This document shows, piece after piece, positions 16,668-26,458 of a stretch of 64,000 nucleotides of DNA. The notes under the pieces are model-generated. The model was not told the origin of the DNA and did no database searches. It saw nothing but the letters and a program-made list of their open reading frames with translations. Source of the DNA: Flavobacteriaceae bacterium GF1 (GTDB lineage Bacteria; Bacteroidota; Bacteroidia; Flavobacteriales; Flavobacteriaceae). Positions within the stretch are counted from its first letter, which is position 1. Every line of letters begins with the position of its first letter. The stretch covers positions 947,716-1,011,715 of the forward strand of contig WNKP01000001.1 of NCBI GenBank assembly GCA_009797885.1, in the 5' to 3' direction. Made by a program: the position numbers and the translations under genes.

Positions 16668-16997
16668 ATGATTAAAGTCTCAGAAAACGCGAAACGAAAA
16701 GTGGTGACCTTGATGACCGAGGATGGCTTCGATGCCGCCAAGGATTACGTTCGAGTGGGGGTAAAGAGTGGAGGTTGCAGTGGATTGTCCTATGAGTTGG
16801 ATTTTGACGATCAGATTCAGGAAGGGGATAAAGTGTTTGAGGACAACTCAGTGCGGATCATTGTAGATAAAAAAAGTTTTTTATACCTGGTTGGAACTAC
16901 CTTGGAGTATTCCGGCGGGTTGAATGGTAAAGGGTTTGTGTTCAACAATCCCAATGCCCAACGTACCTGCGGTTGCGGGGAAAGTTTTTCACTTTAA
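16668..16997 (+). CDS. sufA: A-type iron-sulphur carrier (SufA/IscA/ErpA family)
   Basis: A 109-residue carrier that takes iron-sulphur clusters from the scaffold and delivers them to target proteins. The three conserved cysteines are present: C37 in [11 protein letters not shown] and C101/C103 in the final CGCGESF. First gene of the SUF operon, with the sufB start 10 bases after its stop codon. Length and motif order are standard for the HesB/IscA family; the exact sub-family (SufA versus ErpA) is not decided by sequence alone. Confidence 0.95.
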   Translation: MIKVSENAKRKVVTLMTEDGFDAAKDYVRVGVKSGGCSGLSYELDFDDQIQEGDKVFEDNSVRIIVDKKSFLYLVGTTLEYSGGLNGKGFVFNNPNAQRTCGCGESFSL

Positions 16998-17007
16998 AAA
17001 CGGGAAC

Positions 17008-18453
17008 ATGGCCTATACAGAAGAAGAATTAAAAAAGGAACTCGAAACCAAAGAATATGAGTACGGGTTTTATACAGAAATAGAATCCGATACTTTTCCG
17101 AAAGGATTGAATGCTGATATAGTACGGGCAATCTCCAAAAAGAAGAATGAGCCTGAATGGATGACCGAATGGCGTCTTGAGGCGTTTCGTATTTGGGAGT
17201 CTATGGAAGAACCGGAATGGGCCAATGTACATTATGAAAAACCAGATTTTCAGGCCATCAGTTATTATTCTGCTCCAAAAAAGGCCGATCCCAACAAAAC
17301 CATGGATGATGTGGATCCCGAATTGTTGGAAATGTACCGAAAACTAGGTATTTCTTTAGATGAACAAAAGCGCCTTCAAAACGTTGCGGTTGATATTGTG
17401 GTAGATTCGGTTTCAGTGGCCACTACCTTTCAAAAGACGTTGGAGGAAAAAGGAATTCTTTTTATGCCCATTTCAGAAGCAATTCAAAAGCATCCTGAAT
17501 TGATTAAAAAGTATATGGGTACCGTAGTCCCTAAAACGGATAATTTTTATGCTGCATTGAACTCTGCGGTTTTCACCGATGGGTCTTTTTGTTACATTCC
17601 AAAGGGAGTAAAATGCCCTATGGAGCTTTCAACTTATTTTAGAATCAATGAGGGCGGAACAGGCCAGTTTGAACGCACTTTGGTCATTGCTGATGAGAGC
17701 AGTTATGTGAGTTATTTAGAGGGTTGCACAGCTCCTTCACGCGACGAAAACCAATTACACGCAGCAGTGGTTGAGCTGATAGCATTGGATGATGCGGAGA
17801 TTAAATATTCCACCGTACAAAACTGGTTTCCCGGCGATAGTGATGGAAAAGGAGGGGTATACAACTTTGTGACGAAAAGAGGTCTATGTGAAAAGAATTC
17901 AAAAATATCATGGACCCAAGTGGAAACGGGCTCGGCCGTAACTTGGAAATACCCTTCTTGTATCTTAAAAGGGGATAACTCTGTTGGGGAGTTTTATTCC
18001 ATCGCAGTGACCAACAATTTCCAACAAGCGGACACAGGTACCAAAATGGTTCACCTAGGAAAGAATACCAAGAGTACGATAATATCCAAGGGGATTTCCG
18101 CAGGAAAGTCCCAAAACAGTTACCGAGGTTTGGTACAGGTGAACAGCAGGGCGGAAAATGCCAGAAACTTTTCACAATGCGATTCCCTATTGATGGGGAA
18201 CGAATGTGGCGCACATACCTTCCCCTACATAGAGGCCAAAAACAAATCGGCCCAAATTGAACATGAGGCAACGACAAGTAAAATCGGGGAAGACCAAATT
18301 TTCTACTGCAACCAACGGGGCATCGATACCGAGAAGGCCATCGCCCTTATTGTAAACGGTTTTAGTAAGGAGGTATTGAACAAATTGCCCATGGAGTTTG
18401 CCGTGGAAGCACAGAAATTACTGGAAATCAGTTTGGAGGGTTCCGTAGGATAA
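17008..18453 (+). CDS. sufB: Fe-S cluster assembly scaffold subunit SufB
   Basis: Core subunit of the SufBC2D scaffold on which new iron-sulphur clusters are built. The 481-residue protein has the family landmarks [23 protein letters not shown] and NSYRGLVQV near the C-terminal helix-rich part, with [18 protein letters not shown]. The ATG at 17008 (MAYTEEEL) is chosen; the longer frame overlaps sufA out of frame. It is followed by sufC after 65 bases. Confidence 0.97.
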   Translation: MAYTEEELKKELETKEYEYGFYTEIESDTFPKGLNADIVRAISKKKNEPEWMTEWRLEAFRIWESMEEPEWANVHYEKPDFQAISYYSAPKKADPNKTMDDVDPELLEMYRKLGISLDEQKRLQNVAVDIVVDSVSVATTFQKTLEEKGILFMPISEAIQKHPELIKKYMGTVVPKTDNFYAALNSAVFTDGSFCYIPKGVKCPMELSTYFRINEGGTGQFERTLVIADESSYVSYLEGCTAPSRDENQLHAAVVELIALDDAEIKYSTVQNWFPGDSDGKGGVYNFVTKRGLCEKNSKISWTQVETGSAVTWKYPSCILKGDNSVGEFYSIAVTNNFQQADTGTKMVHLGKNTKSTIISKGISAGKSQNSYRGLVQVNSRAENARNFSQCDSLLMGNECGAHTFPYIEAKNKSAQIEHEATTSKIGEDQIFYCNQRGIDTEKAIALIVNGFSKEVLNKLPMEFAVEAQKLLEISLEGSVG

Positions 18454-18518
18454 ATCCAAAGACCATGCAACGTATGCCCAAGGCATCAAAATATTTAAAA
18501 TAACCGTAGTTAATAGTT

Positions 18519-19271
18519 ATGTTAGAAATCAAAGATTTACACGCCGGTGTTGAGGATAAAAAGATTCTGAAAGGAATAAACCTTACCGTGAACCCTGGGG
18601 AGGTACACGCCATTATGGGACCTAACGGTTCCGGTAAGAGCACATTGGCCTCGGTAATTGCCGGGAAAGAGGATTTTGAAGTAAAAAAGGGAAGCATTTC
18701 CTTGGAAGGGGAGGATTTGGAGGAACTGGCGCCAGAAGAAAGGGCACATAAAGGTATTTTTATGTCGTTTCAGTATCCTGTGGAAATTCCGGGAGTAACG
18801 GTGACCAACTTCATGAAAACGGCCATCAACGAAAGTAGAAAAGCCAAAGGTTTGGAGGATATGCCGGCCAATGAAATGCTCAAGTTGATCCGGGAAAAGT
18901 CCGAAATGTTGGAAATCGATAGAAAATTCCTTTCACGTTCCTTGAACGAAGGTTTTTCCGGAGGGGAGAAAAAACGCAATGAAATCTTTCAATTGGCCAT
19001 GATGGAACCCAAATTGGCCATTTTGGACGAAACGGATTCCGGATTGGATATCGACGCCTTGCGCATTGTGGCCAATGGTGTGAACAAATTGCGGAGCAAG
19101 GACAATGCCATTGTGGTCATTACCCATTACCAAAGATTGTTGGAATACATTATTCCCGATTATGTGCACGTGCTTTTTGACGGGCGAATTGCAAAGTCCG
19201 GTGGTAAGGAACTGGCTTTGGAACTGGAGGAAAAAGGTTACGATTGGATCAAGCAAGAAGTAGTCGTTTAA
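18519..19271 (+). CDS. sufC: Fe-S cluster assembly ATPase SufC
   Basis: ABC-type ATPase that drives the SufBCD scaffold. 250 residues with Walker A GPNGSGKST (34-42), the signature SGGEKKRNE, Walker B LAILDETDSGLD and the switch histidine in VVITHYQRLL. No membrane segment, as expected for SufC. It lies between sufB and sufD; a REP-like repeat occupies most of the 113-base gap to sufD. Confidence 0.97.
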   Translation: MLEIKDLHAGVEDKKILKGINLTVNPGEVHAIMGPNGSGKSTLASVIAGKEDFEVKKGSISLEGEDLEELAPEERAHKGIFMSFQYPVEIPGVTVTNFMKTAINESRKAKGLEDMPANEMLKLIREKSEMLEIDRKFLSRSLNEGFSGGEKKRNEIFQLAMMEPKLAILDETDSGLDIDALRIVANGVNKLRSKDNAIVVITHYQRLLEYIIPDYVHVLFDGRIAKSGGKELALELEEKGYDWIKQEVVV

Positions 19272-19272
19272 T

Positions 19273-19375
19273 GTTATCATTCCCGAGCTTGCACCAAGTC
19301 AGGTCAAAGTGAAACAGGGAATCCATCGAAATAAGGAAAACAAATCAAAAATTCCTGCTTTGACAGGAAGGACAA
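19273..19375. repeat. degenerate REP-like element between sufC and sufD
   Basis: Contains TCATTCCCG, GGGAATCCATC and ATTCCTGCTTTGACAGGAAG, related to the elements at 22787-22854, 61220-61280 and 61854-61915. Its hairpin is imperfect. It may reduce read-through or protect the upstream message. Confidence 0.55.
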
Positions 19376-19384
19376 CAATAGCAT

Positions 19385-20701
19385 ATGGATTTAAAAGATA
19401 AACTGGTATCGTCCTTTTTGGCATTCGAAAGTAAAGTTGATGTCAACCATCCCGTTCATGATATCCGTTCAGCGGCCATTAAAAATTTTGAGCTCAAAGG
19501 CTTTCCAAACAAAAAGCAAGAAGCTTGGAAATATACTTCGCTGAACAATTTGCAGAAGATTGATTTCAGTGTGTTCCCCAAGAAAGAGAATGTACTGGAA
19601 TATAAGGATGTCAAAAAGTACTTTCTCCACGAAATAGATACCTATAAAATTGTATTTATTGACGGTATCTACAGTAGCTACTTGTCCGAGACCACGCATG
19701 ATGGCGTCGATGTCTGTTTAATGAGTTCTGCCTTGACAAAGCCCATGTACAGACAGGTCATCGATGTCTATTTCAACAAGGTGGCCTCCAAAGACGAATC
19801 CTTGACGACCCTGAATACGGCTTTTAGCAAAGAAGGAGCCTATATTTATATTCCCAAAAACAAAGCACCCAGAAAGCCCATTCAAATTCTACATTTGGCT
19901 ACGGGTAATGAGGCTGCTTTGCTATTACAGCCCCGTAATTTGATTATTGCAGAGGAAAACGCGGAACTTCAGGTAATAGAACGGCACCAAAGTTTAACGG
20001 AAAATGCAGTTTTCACGAACTCCGTTACCGAAATTTTTGCGGCCAAAAGCGCGAGGATAGATTATTACAAGGTTCAAAATGATAAGGAATCGGCCACTTT
20101 GGTGGACAACACCTATATTGACCAGAAAGATACCAGTAACGTTAGCGTGCATACGTTCTCTTTTGGCGGAAAACTTACCCGGAACAATTTGAATTTTTAT
20201 CAAGATGGGGAACGTATCGATTCTACCCTAAAAGGGGTGACCATCCTTGGGGAAAAACAACATGTGGACCATCATACCCTGGTACATCATGCACAACCTA
20301 ATTGCGAGAGCCATCAGGACTACAAAGGTATTTTTGGGGAAAAATCCACGGGGGTCTTCAATGGAAAGATTATTGTGGATAAGATTGCCCAAAAGACCAA
20401 CGCCTTTCAACAGAACAATAACATATTGATCAGTGATCAGGCAACGGTAAATACCAAACCGCAGTTGGAAATTTTTGCGGATGACGTTAAGTGCTCCCAC
20501 GGGTGCACCATAGGTCAATTGGATGAAGACGCCTTGTTTTACCTACAGTCACGGGGTATTCCTAAAAAGGAGGCAACCGCCCTTTTGATGTATGCCTTTG
20601 CGAACAATGTTCTGGAAAGTGTACGCATACCGGAGTTAAAAACACGAATCAATTCCCTTATCGCCCAAAAGCTTGGGGTCAGGGTCGGTTTTGAAATGTA
20701 A
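19385..20701 (+). CDS. sufD: Fe-S cluster assembly protein SufD
   Basis: SufB-like partner in the SufBC2D scaffold. 438 residues; the N-terminal part has the usual KKQEAWKYTSL motif, and the core ends with the conserved DDVKCSHGCTIGQLDEDALFYLQSRGI, in which the Cys/His pair corresponds to residues important for cluster assembly. It is followed by sufS after 35 bases. Confidence 0.96.
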   Translation: MDLKDKLVSSFLAFESKVDVNHPVHDIRSAAIKNFELKGFPNKKQEAWKYTSLNNLQKIDFSVFPKKENVLEYKDVKKYFLHEIDTYKIVFIDGIYSSYLSETTHDGVDVCLMSSALTKPMYRQVIDVYFNKVASKDESLTTLNTAFSKEGAYIYIPKNKAPRKPIQILHLATGNEAALLLQPRNLIIAEENAELQVIERHQSLTENAVFTNSVTEIFAAKSARIDYYKVQNDKESATLVDNTYIDQKDTSNVSVHTFSFGGKLTRNNLNFYQDGERIDSTLKGVTILGEKQHVDHHTLVHHAQPNCESHQDYKGIFGEKSTGVFNGKIIVDKIAQKTNAFQQNNNILISDQATVNTKPQLEIFADDVKCSHGCTIGQLDEDALFYLQSRGIPKKEATALLMYAFANNVLESVRIPELKTRINSLIAQKLGVRVGFEM

Positions 20702-20736
20702 TTAATGTCATTCCCTGCGAAAGCAGTAACCCGCTT

Positions 20737-21963
20737 ATGACAGAAACCACATTGGATATCCAAAAAATCCGGAAGGACTTCCCCATTTTAAATCGAGAGG
20801 TCAACGGAAGACCCTTGGTCTATTTTGATAATGCGGCTACTTCGCAGACGCCTCAACAGGTTATTGATGTTATTGTACACTATTATCAAAACTATAATGC
20901 CAATATCCACCGGGGGGTACATTTCCTGTCCCAGGAAGCCACGGACGCCTATGAACAGGCACGGATCAAAATCCAAAAACACTTTAATATCGGCAAGTCC
21001 CATGAAGTGATTTTCACTTCGGGAACAACCCACGCCATCAATCTTGTGGCCAATGGTTTTTCAGGGTTTTTAAAATCAGGGGACGAGATTTTGGTGTCCG
21101 CCATGGAACACCATTCCAACATTGTGCCCTGGCAAATGCTCTGTGAGCGTACCGGCGCACAGTTGAAGGTGATTCCTATGAACCAGGATGGGGAATTGGT
21201 CATGGACTCGTATCACAATTTGCTTTCCAATAGGACAAAGTTGGTATTCTGCAATCATGTGTCCAATGCCTTGGGGACAATCAATCCCATAAAAAAAATC
21301 ATAGATGCCGCACATGCTGTGGGTGCCGCGGTATTGGTGGACGGCGCACAGGCAGCACCACATATTAAAGCGGATGTTCGGGCATTGGATGTGGATTTTT
21401 ATACCGTTTCCGCACATAAAGTATGCGGGCCAACGGGAGTGGGCGTGCTTTATGGAAAGGAAGAATGGCTCAACAAACTTCCGCCATACCAGGGCGGTGG
21501 TGAAATGATTGCCGAAGTTACTTTTGAAAAAACCACCTATGCCGATCTGCCCCATAAGTTTGAGGCAGGAACACCCAACATAGCAGGGGGTATTGCCTTT
21601 GGTGCGGCCTTGGATTATATGAACAGCATAGGTTTTGAGGCCATTGCAGCGTATGAGGAGGAGCTTTTGCACTATGCTACCTCGGAGTTAAAGAAGATAG
21701 AGGGCCTAAAAATATATGGGGAGGCCTCTCAAAAAGCGGCCGTGGTCTCCTTTAATATTAAAGGGATACATCCCTATGATATCGGGACCATTTTGGACAA
21801 ACTGGGCATCGCCGTCCGTACGGGCCATCACTGCGCACAACCCATTATGGATTTTTACCAAATTCCGGGAACGGTTAGGGCAAGCTTCAGTTTTTATAAT
21901 ACCAAAGCCGAAATAGACGCGCTTGTAGCGGGGGTACAAAAAGCTCGGAACATGCTTATATAA
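20737..21963 (+). CDS. sufS: SufS-type cysteine desulfurase
   Basis: A PLP enzyme that removes sulphur from cysteine and passes it to SufE. 408 residues, class V aminotransferase fold, with the PLP-binding K228 in VSAHKVCGP and the catalytic C366 in RTGHHCAQP, the latter in the short-loop context that marks SufS (group II) rather than IscS. Part of the SUF operon; sufE follows after 62 bases that contain a promoter-like sequence. Confidence 0.97.
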   Translation: MTETTLDIQKIRKDFPILNREVNGRPLVYFDNAATSQTPQQVIDVIVHYYQNYNANIHRGVHFLSQEATDAYEQARIKIQKHFNIGKSHEVIFTSGTTHAINLVANGFSGFLKSGDEILVSAMEHHSNIVPWQMLCERTGAQLKVIPMNQDGELVMDSYHNLLSNRTKLVFCNHVSNALGTINPIKKIIDAAHAVGAAVLVDGAQAAPHIKADVRALDVDFYTVSAHKVCGPTGVGVLYGKEEWLNKLPPYQGGGEMIAEVTFEKTTYADLPHKFEAGTPNIAGGIAFGAALDYMNSIGFEAIAAYEEELLHYATSELKKIEGLKIYGEASQKAAVVSFNIKGIHPYDIGTILDKLGIAVRTGHHCAQPIMDFYQIPGTVRASFSFYNTKAEIDALVAGVQKARNMLI

Positions 21964-21979
21964 AGAATTCCCAAAGGAA

Positions 21980-22010
21980 TTGAACAACCGTCTTTCGCTT
22001 TGTACTTTTG
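21980..22010 (+). promoter_or_regulatory. internal promoter before sufE
   Basis: TTG at 21980-21982, a 20-base spacer and TACTTTTG at 22003-22010 match the Bacteroidota consensus. The sufE ATG lies 15 bases downstream, so sufE-DUF59-DUF2480 could be expressed independently of the main SUF promoter. Confidence 0.55.
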
Positions 22011-22025
22011 CATAAAAATTTGAAC

Positions 22026-22448
22026 ATGGGTATCCAAGAAATTCAGGAAGGGATTGTGGACGAATTTAGTTTGTTCGAGGACTGGATGGAAAAGTATGAA
22101 TACATGATAGGATTGGGGAAATCCCTTCCCTTGATAAAAGAGGAATACAAAACCGATGACAACATCATAAAAGGCTGTCAGAGCAAGGTTTGGGTGCATG
22201 CAGAATTGAATGACGACCGATTGGTTTTTACGGCAGATAGTGATGCCATTATCACCAAGGGCATTATTGCCATATTGATTCGGGCTTTTAGCAATCAAAA
22301 GCCTCAGGACATCATAGATGCGGATACGGCATTTATTGATGAAATAGGGCTTAAGGAACACTTATCCCCCACAAGGGCAAACGGTTTGGTAAGTATGATA
22401 AAGCAATTGAAGCTTTACGCCATTGCCTATCAAACACAATTAAACTAA
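22026..22448 (+). CDS. sufE: cysteine desulfuration protein SufE
   Basis: Accepts sulphur from SufS on a single cysteine and hands it to SufB. 140 residues with the family motif IIKGCQSKVWV, in which C51 is the acceptor. The ATG at 22026 (MGIQEIQ) fits the family start better than the ATG six codons earlier, which would overlap the predicted promoter. The stop is 4 bases before the next gene. Confidence 0.95.
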   Translation: MGIQEIQEGIVDEFSLFEDWMEKYEYMIGLGKSLPLIKEEYKTDDNIIKGCQSKVWVHAELNDDRLVFTADSDAIITKGIIAILIRAFSNQKPQDIIDADTAFIDEIGLKEHLSPTRANGLVSMIKQLKLYAIAYQTQLN

Positions 22449-22452
22449 GGAA

Positions 22453-22782
22453 ATGAGCGAAGAAGTAACTATAGATACTACGGAACTGGGGGAAAAAATC
22501 GTTAAGGTTTTAAAGACCATATACGATCCAGAAATCCCTGTGGATATTTATGAATTGGGGCTTATATATGACGTTTTGGTCAATGAGGAGTATGAGGTGA
22601 AAATTCTAATGACCTTGACTTCACCCAATTGTCCCGTTGCAGAAACCTTACCGGTAGAGGTGGAGGAAAAGGTAAAATCCATAGATATTTTAAAGGATGT
22701 TGCGGTAGAAATCACCTTTGACCCGCCCTGGACCCAGGATTTGATGAGTGAAGAGGCCAAACTGGAACTAGGGTTGTTATAG
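22453..22782 (+). CDS. SUF-associated DUF59/MIP18-family protein (SufT-like)
   Basis: A 109-residue protein of the DUF59 family, which helps iron-sulphur cluster maturation. It shows the typical TIYDPEIPVDIYELGLIYDV segment and LTSPNCPVAETLP, with the conserved cysteine that is needed in family members. Its place four bases after sufE supports a role in Fe-S assembly or delivery. It is shorter than Gram-positive SufT but equal to the usual Bacteroidota form. Confidence 0.93.
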   Translation: MSEEVTIDTTELGEKIVKVLKTIYDPEIPVDIYELGLIYDVLVNEEYEVKILMTLTSPNCPVAETLPVEVEEKVKSIDILKDVAVEITFDPPWTQDLMSEEAKLELGLL

Positions 22783-22786
22783 CAGG

Positions 22787-22854
22787 TTGTCATTCCGTAG
22801 GTGATACGGAATCCATCTAAAGACTGAAGTAGATTCCTGCTTTTGAAGGAATGA
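22787..22854. repeat. REP-like palindromic element
   Basis: Two small hairpins: ATTCCGTA/TACGGAAT (22792-22799 and 22805-22812) and ATTCC/GGAAT (22833-22837 and 22848-22852), linked by AATCCATC. Related copies lie at 19273, 61220 and 61854. Confidence 0.7.
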
Positions 22855-22930
22855 AAGATCAACGAAAGAAGAAATTCCAAAAACGATATTTGGCCCAATC
22901 AAACGCGTGAACAACAAAAACTGAATTCCG

Positions 22931-23434
22931 ATGTCTGAAATAGTAAATAGGGTAGCCCAAAGCAAATTGATCACCTTTGATTTGGAAGAATTGTATCCAA
23001 CAGGTCAGCGCTTGGTCCTGGACATTAAGGACTGGCTTTTTGAAGGGCTTATTTTAAGGGAAAAGGAGTTCCGAACCAAGGCGTTGGAACATGATTGGAC
23101 GCAGTACCAAGATCACTATGTGGCTTTGACCTGCTCATCGGATGCCATAATTCCGGGCTGGGCCTATATGTTTCTGGCGTCCCGCTTGGGACCGTTTGCC
23201 AAAAAGGTGGTGGTTGGTGATTTGGAAACCTTGGAAACGGCTATTTATCAAGATATCCTGAGGGATTTGGATGTGTCCACCTTTAAGGATAAACCGGTTA
23301 TTATAAAAGGGTGTTCCCACAAGCCCGTCCCGCAGAATGCCTACATCTTTGCCGTGGAAAAGATTCAGGAGGTCGCCAAAAGCGTAATGTACGGGGAAGC
23401 CTGTTCCTCGGTGCCTATTTTTAAGCGGCGGTAA
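22931..23434 (+). CDS. DUF2480-family protein
   Basis: A 167-residue cytoplasmic protein of the DUF2480 family, found mainly in Bacteroidota, often at the end of SUF operons as here. Visible features are the motif LTCSSDAIIPGWAYM near the middle and two further cysteines (IKGCSHKPVP and GEACSSVP) that could bind a metal or cluster. The biochemical role is unknown; linkage suggests iron-sulphur metabolism. Confidence 0.85.
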   Translation: MSEIVNRVAQSKLITFDLEELYPTGQRLVLDIKDWLFEGLILREKEFRTKALEHDWTQYQDHYVALTCSSDAIIPGWAYMFLASRLGPFAKKVVVGDLETLETAIYQDILRDLDVSTFKDKPVIIKGCSHKPVPQNAYIFAVEKIQEVAKSVMYGEACSSVPIFKRR

Positions 23435-23574
23435 ATTTTTGACCTTACCCGTACAGGATTACAGGGAATACAGGATTTAGTTTTAAAACTGCCGGGAGAA
23501 TCCCAAACAGCGCGCAACTTTTTTGGGAATTCCCATCTAAAAAGCAGAACACCAATACACCTTAATTCAATACA

Positions 23575-23931
23575 TTGAAAACAAAAACAGTTGCTGGACT
23601 TTTGCTTTTTTTGGGGTGGTTTATAGGGTGCTCCGAAGATGATAATAACCCTGAATTAGGCTGTTTTCAAGAAGAAGGTCGCCAAATCGTTGGGACCGTC
23701 GATAATAGTAGCGGAACAATTGAACACTGCATTTCGGCTTACACTATTGCGCCAAATATGGGTGTATCAATGAGTGCTACTGGATTGTTTGCCCCGTGTA
23801 ATCTTACCGAAGAATTTCAAGAAGAGGGCATAAACGTCGTGTTCAGCGGATTTATTTACGAGTCGTTCGAAACAGAGGATATCTGCGCAGACTTTTTTGA
23901 AATTACGGAAATACGACGAATGGACCAATAA
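23575..23931 (+). CDS. small hypothetical lipoprotein
   Basis: 118 residues starting at TTG, with a good lipoprotein signal (LLLFLGWFIGC19) and an acidic SEDDN sequence after the cysteine. The mature part has four more cysteines and no recognised domain. It is preceded by 140 bases containing a weak inverted repeat (GGGAGAATCCCAAA with TTTGGGAATTCCC) that may end SUF transcription. The function is unknown. Confidence 0.6.
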   Translation: MKTKTVAGLLLFLGWFIGCSEDDNNPELGCFQEEGRQIVGTVDNSSGTIEHCISAYTIAPNMGVSMSATGLFAPCNLTEEFQEEGINVVFSGFIYESFETEDICADFFEITEIRRMDQ

Positions 23932-23959
23932 GTCAATTTTAAGAGAAGGTAAATTATTT

Positions 23960-23988
23960 TTTGCCCTATGTGACTATTCTTACATTTG
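23960..23988 (+). promoter_or_regulatory. promoter of the DUF3078 gene
   Basis: TTTG at 23960-23963, a 17-base spacer and TACATTTG at 23981-23988: an almost ideal match to the Bacteroidota vegetative consensus, 29 bases before the ATG at 24018. Confidence 0.7.
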
Positions 23989-24017
23989 CGTTTCTAATTC
24001 CATAAACACTAAACACT

Positions 24018-24944
24018 ATGAAAAAAGCAGTCTTAGCATTACTTGCTTTTGGGGGAATGCTATGTGCCCATGCCCAGACCGAGGATGAGCTGAAAACACA
24101 ATTGGCCGAAAAAAAGGATTCCATTGCTGCTATCCAAGGGAGGGTAGATGCCATTCAAGCCCAAATTGATGCTCTACCGGGCTGGAAAATTGGGGCATTT
24201 GGTACCATTGGCGGAACCATTTCCCAATTCAACAATTGGTTTGCACAGGGCACGCCAAACAACAATGCCGGAAACATTGGCATTACGGGCAATGCTTTTG
24301 CCAATCTACAGCAGGAGAAGTTCTTTTGGAGAAATGCCCTGACCACAAATTTGACATGGGTAAAGATTGACGATAAAGATGACCCCAATGACGATGACAG
24401 TTTTCAACCCACTACGGACGTTTTCAACCTTTCTTCGCTATACGGTAGAAAACTGAGCGAAAAATGGGCCGTTTCGGGATTGATGGAATATCGCACCACG
24501 TTGTTGAACAACTTCAATGATCCGGGCTATCTGGATTTGGGTGTAGGGGTCACCTGGACACCCATTACGAATTTGGTTGTGGTGATGCACCCATTGAACT
24601 ACAACTTTGTTTTTGCCGAGGACGATACCATTTTCAACTCATCGGCAGGGGCAAAAATCCTAGCGGATTACACAAGGCAAATAGGGGCGATCAGCTTTAA
24701 AAGTAATGTATCCATATTTGCGAGTTATGAAGACAGTGACCTTAGCAACTGGACCTGGACAAATGGATTTGCTTATACGTTATGGAAGGCCATTGGGGTT
24801 GGTTTCGACTTTGGATTGCGCAGCAATAAACAGGAGGCCTTGAACTACGAGGTAAATACCCTGGGCAATACCACCGCCACTTTTGATACCATTGATAACG
24901 AACTTCAAACATTTTGGACCTTGGGACTCAGTTACGCTTTTTAA
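24018..24944 (+). CDS. DUF3078-family outer-membrane protein
   Basis: 308 residues with a signal peptide (ends CAHA-QT), a short coiled-coil-like segment (EDELKTQLAEKKDSIAAIQGRV) and then a beta-barrel-like domain starting GWKIGAFGTIGGTISQFNNW and ending in FWTLGLSYAF, where the terminal phenylalanine is typical of outer-membrane proteins. The N-N-W and A-N-N pattern is usual for DUF3078. No substrate can be named. It has its own promoter and terminator, so it is monocistronic. Confidence 0.88.
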   Translation: MKKAVLALLAFGGMLCAHAQTEDELKTQLAEKKDSIAAIQGRVDAIQAQIDALPGWKIGAFGTIGGTISQFNNWFAQGTPNNNAGNIGITGNAFANLQQEKFFWRNALTTNLTWVKIDDKDDPNDDDSFQPTTDVFNLSSLYGRKLSEKWAVSGLMEYRTTLLNNFNDPGYLDLGVGVTWTPITNLVVVMHPLNYNFVFAEDDTIFNSSAGAKILADYTRQIGAISFKSNVSIFASYEDSDLSNWTWTNGFAYTLWKAIGVGFDFGLRSNKQEALNYEVNTLGNTTATFDTIDNELQTFWTLGLSYAF

Positions 24945-24967
24945 AAGAGGGCCCTTTGAAGCCTATA

Positions 24968-24997
24968 AAAAAGCCCTTGGAATTCCAAGGGCTTTTT
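24968..24997 (+). terminator. intrinsic terminator after the DUF3078 gene
   Basis: Perfect palindrome AAAAAGCCCTTGG - AATT - CCAAGGGCTTTTT with a T run, 23 bases after the stop codon. Confidence 0.93.
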
Positions 24998-25177
24998 CGT
25001 GAGGTAAGCTCAGTTCGTTTGGTTGATTATTGTAGTTGTTTTTAGCGGTTTTTGGGGGTAACCCTAAAATCACGTGCAATGTAACGCGTACATTTTTAAG
25101 TTGAATTTTTTTGATGTAAAACAGCGGAATGTTGTTGTTTGCAAAAAATTGGATTTTTCTGTCAGAAAAATTAAGGT

Positions 25178-26392
25178 TTAAGCGTATTCATCCAGATTTT
25201 CCGGATACAAAAAGTTGTTGTAGGGAAATCGGATAACGTGAATACGGCGCACTTCCTGGTAAACCCGTTTTCTAAAATCGTCCAGATTCTCTTTGTTCAA
25301 TGCCGAAATGAACAGGGCCCTGTCACCAATTTTATTGAACCATGTCTTTTGCCATTCCTCCAAGGTAAAATGGGATTTGGTTCGTTCTGTTTCCAAATCG
25401 CCCTCTTCAATAACCTCCGGTTCATACTGATCGATTTTGTTGAAGACCATAATGGTCTTTTTATCCGAGCTTTCAATTTCATCCAAAATCTTGTGGACCG
25501 ATGCAATATGCTCTTCAAAATTAGGGTGGGAAATATCTACGACATGCAACAGTAAATCAGCTTCCCGTACCTCATCCAAAGTACTTTTAAAGCTTTCCAC
25601 CAATTGTGTTGGGAGCTTTCGTATAAAACCTACGGTATCGCTCAATAGAAAGGGAAGGTTTCCGATAACCACTTTTCGTACCGTGGTATCCAGGGTGGCA
25701 AAGAGTTTGTTTTCCGCAAAAACATCGCTTTTGCTTATGACGTTCATCAAAGTGGACTTTCCTACGTTGGTATATCCCACCAGGGCTACACGGACGAGGG
25801 CACCACGATTGCCGCGCTGGGTCTCCATCTGACGATCGATCTTGGTCAACTTTTTTTTGAGCAAAGCGATCCTATCCCGCACAATACGTCTATCCGTTTC
25901 AATTTCGGTTTCCCCGGGGCCCCGCATTCCAATTCCCCCTCGTTGCCTTTCCAAGTGTGTCCAAAGCCCGGTAAGCCTGGGGAGGAGATACTCATATTGC
26001 GCCAATTCCACCTGGGTCCTTGCATAACTGGTCTGGGCACGTTGCGCAAAAATATCCAGAATTAGACTGGTTCGATCCAGGATTTTGCAGCGCAGTAGTT
26101 TTTCAATATTATTCTGTTGGGCAGGGGTGAGTTCATCATCAAAAATGACGGAACCTATGTCATTTTCCTTTACATAGGTCTGTACTTCCTCCATTTTTCC
26201 GGTCCCGATATACGTTTTTGGGTTGGGTACTTCCATACGTTGCACAAACCTTTTGCTTACCTCCCCACCGGCAGTGTAGGTAAGGAATTCCAGTTCGTCC
26301 AAATATTCGGTGACCTTTTCCAAATTTTGATTCTTATTGATTACCCCAATAAGTATCCCTTTTTCCAGTGTAATGGCTTTCTTTTCGAGCAT
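25178..26392 (-). CDS. hflX: ribosome-associated GTPase HflX
   Basis: A GTPase that binds 50S subunits and rescues or splits stalled ribosomes. 404 residues: N-terminal HflX domain with the family motif DRTSLILDIFAQRAQT, then RGGIGMRGPGETEIETDRR, then the G domain with G1 GYTNVGKST, G3 DTVGFIRKLP and G4 NKID. The ATG at 26392 is used because the longer frame covers the promoter region of the divergent nuclease gene. CAAAGCTA just upstream reads TAGCTTTG on the minus strand, a -7-like box implying a very short leader. Confidence 0.96.
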   Translation of the reverse strand: MLEKKAITLEKGILIGVINKNQNLEKVTEYLDELEFLTYTAGGEVSKRFVQRMEVPNPKTYIGTGKMEEVQTYVKENDIGSVIFDDELTPAQQNNIEKLLRCKILDRTSLILDIFAQRAQTSYARTQVELAQYEYLLPRLTGLWTHLERQRGGIGMRGPGETEIETDRRIVRDRIALLKKKLTKIDRQMETQRGNRGALVRVALVGYTNVGKSTLMNVISKSDVFAENKLFATLDTTVRKVVIGNLPFLLSDTVGFIRKLPTQLVESFKSTLDEVREADLLLHVVDISHPNFEEHIASVHKILDEIESSDKKTIMVFNKIDQYEPEVIEEGDLETERTKSHFTLEEWQKTWFNKIGDRALFISALNKENLDDFRKRVYQEVRRIHVIRFPYNNFLYPENLDEYA

Positions 26393-26458
26393 AGGTACAA
26401 AGCTACATATTGTTTGGCTTTCATTTTTGTATTTTGGTGATTCCAATACGTACATGGC

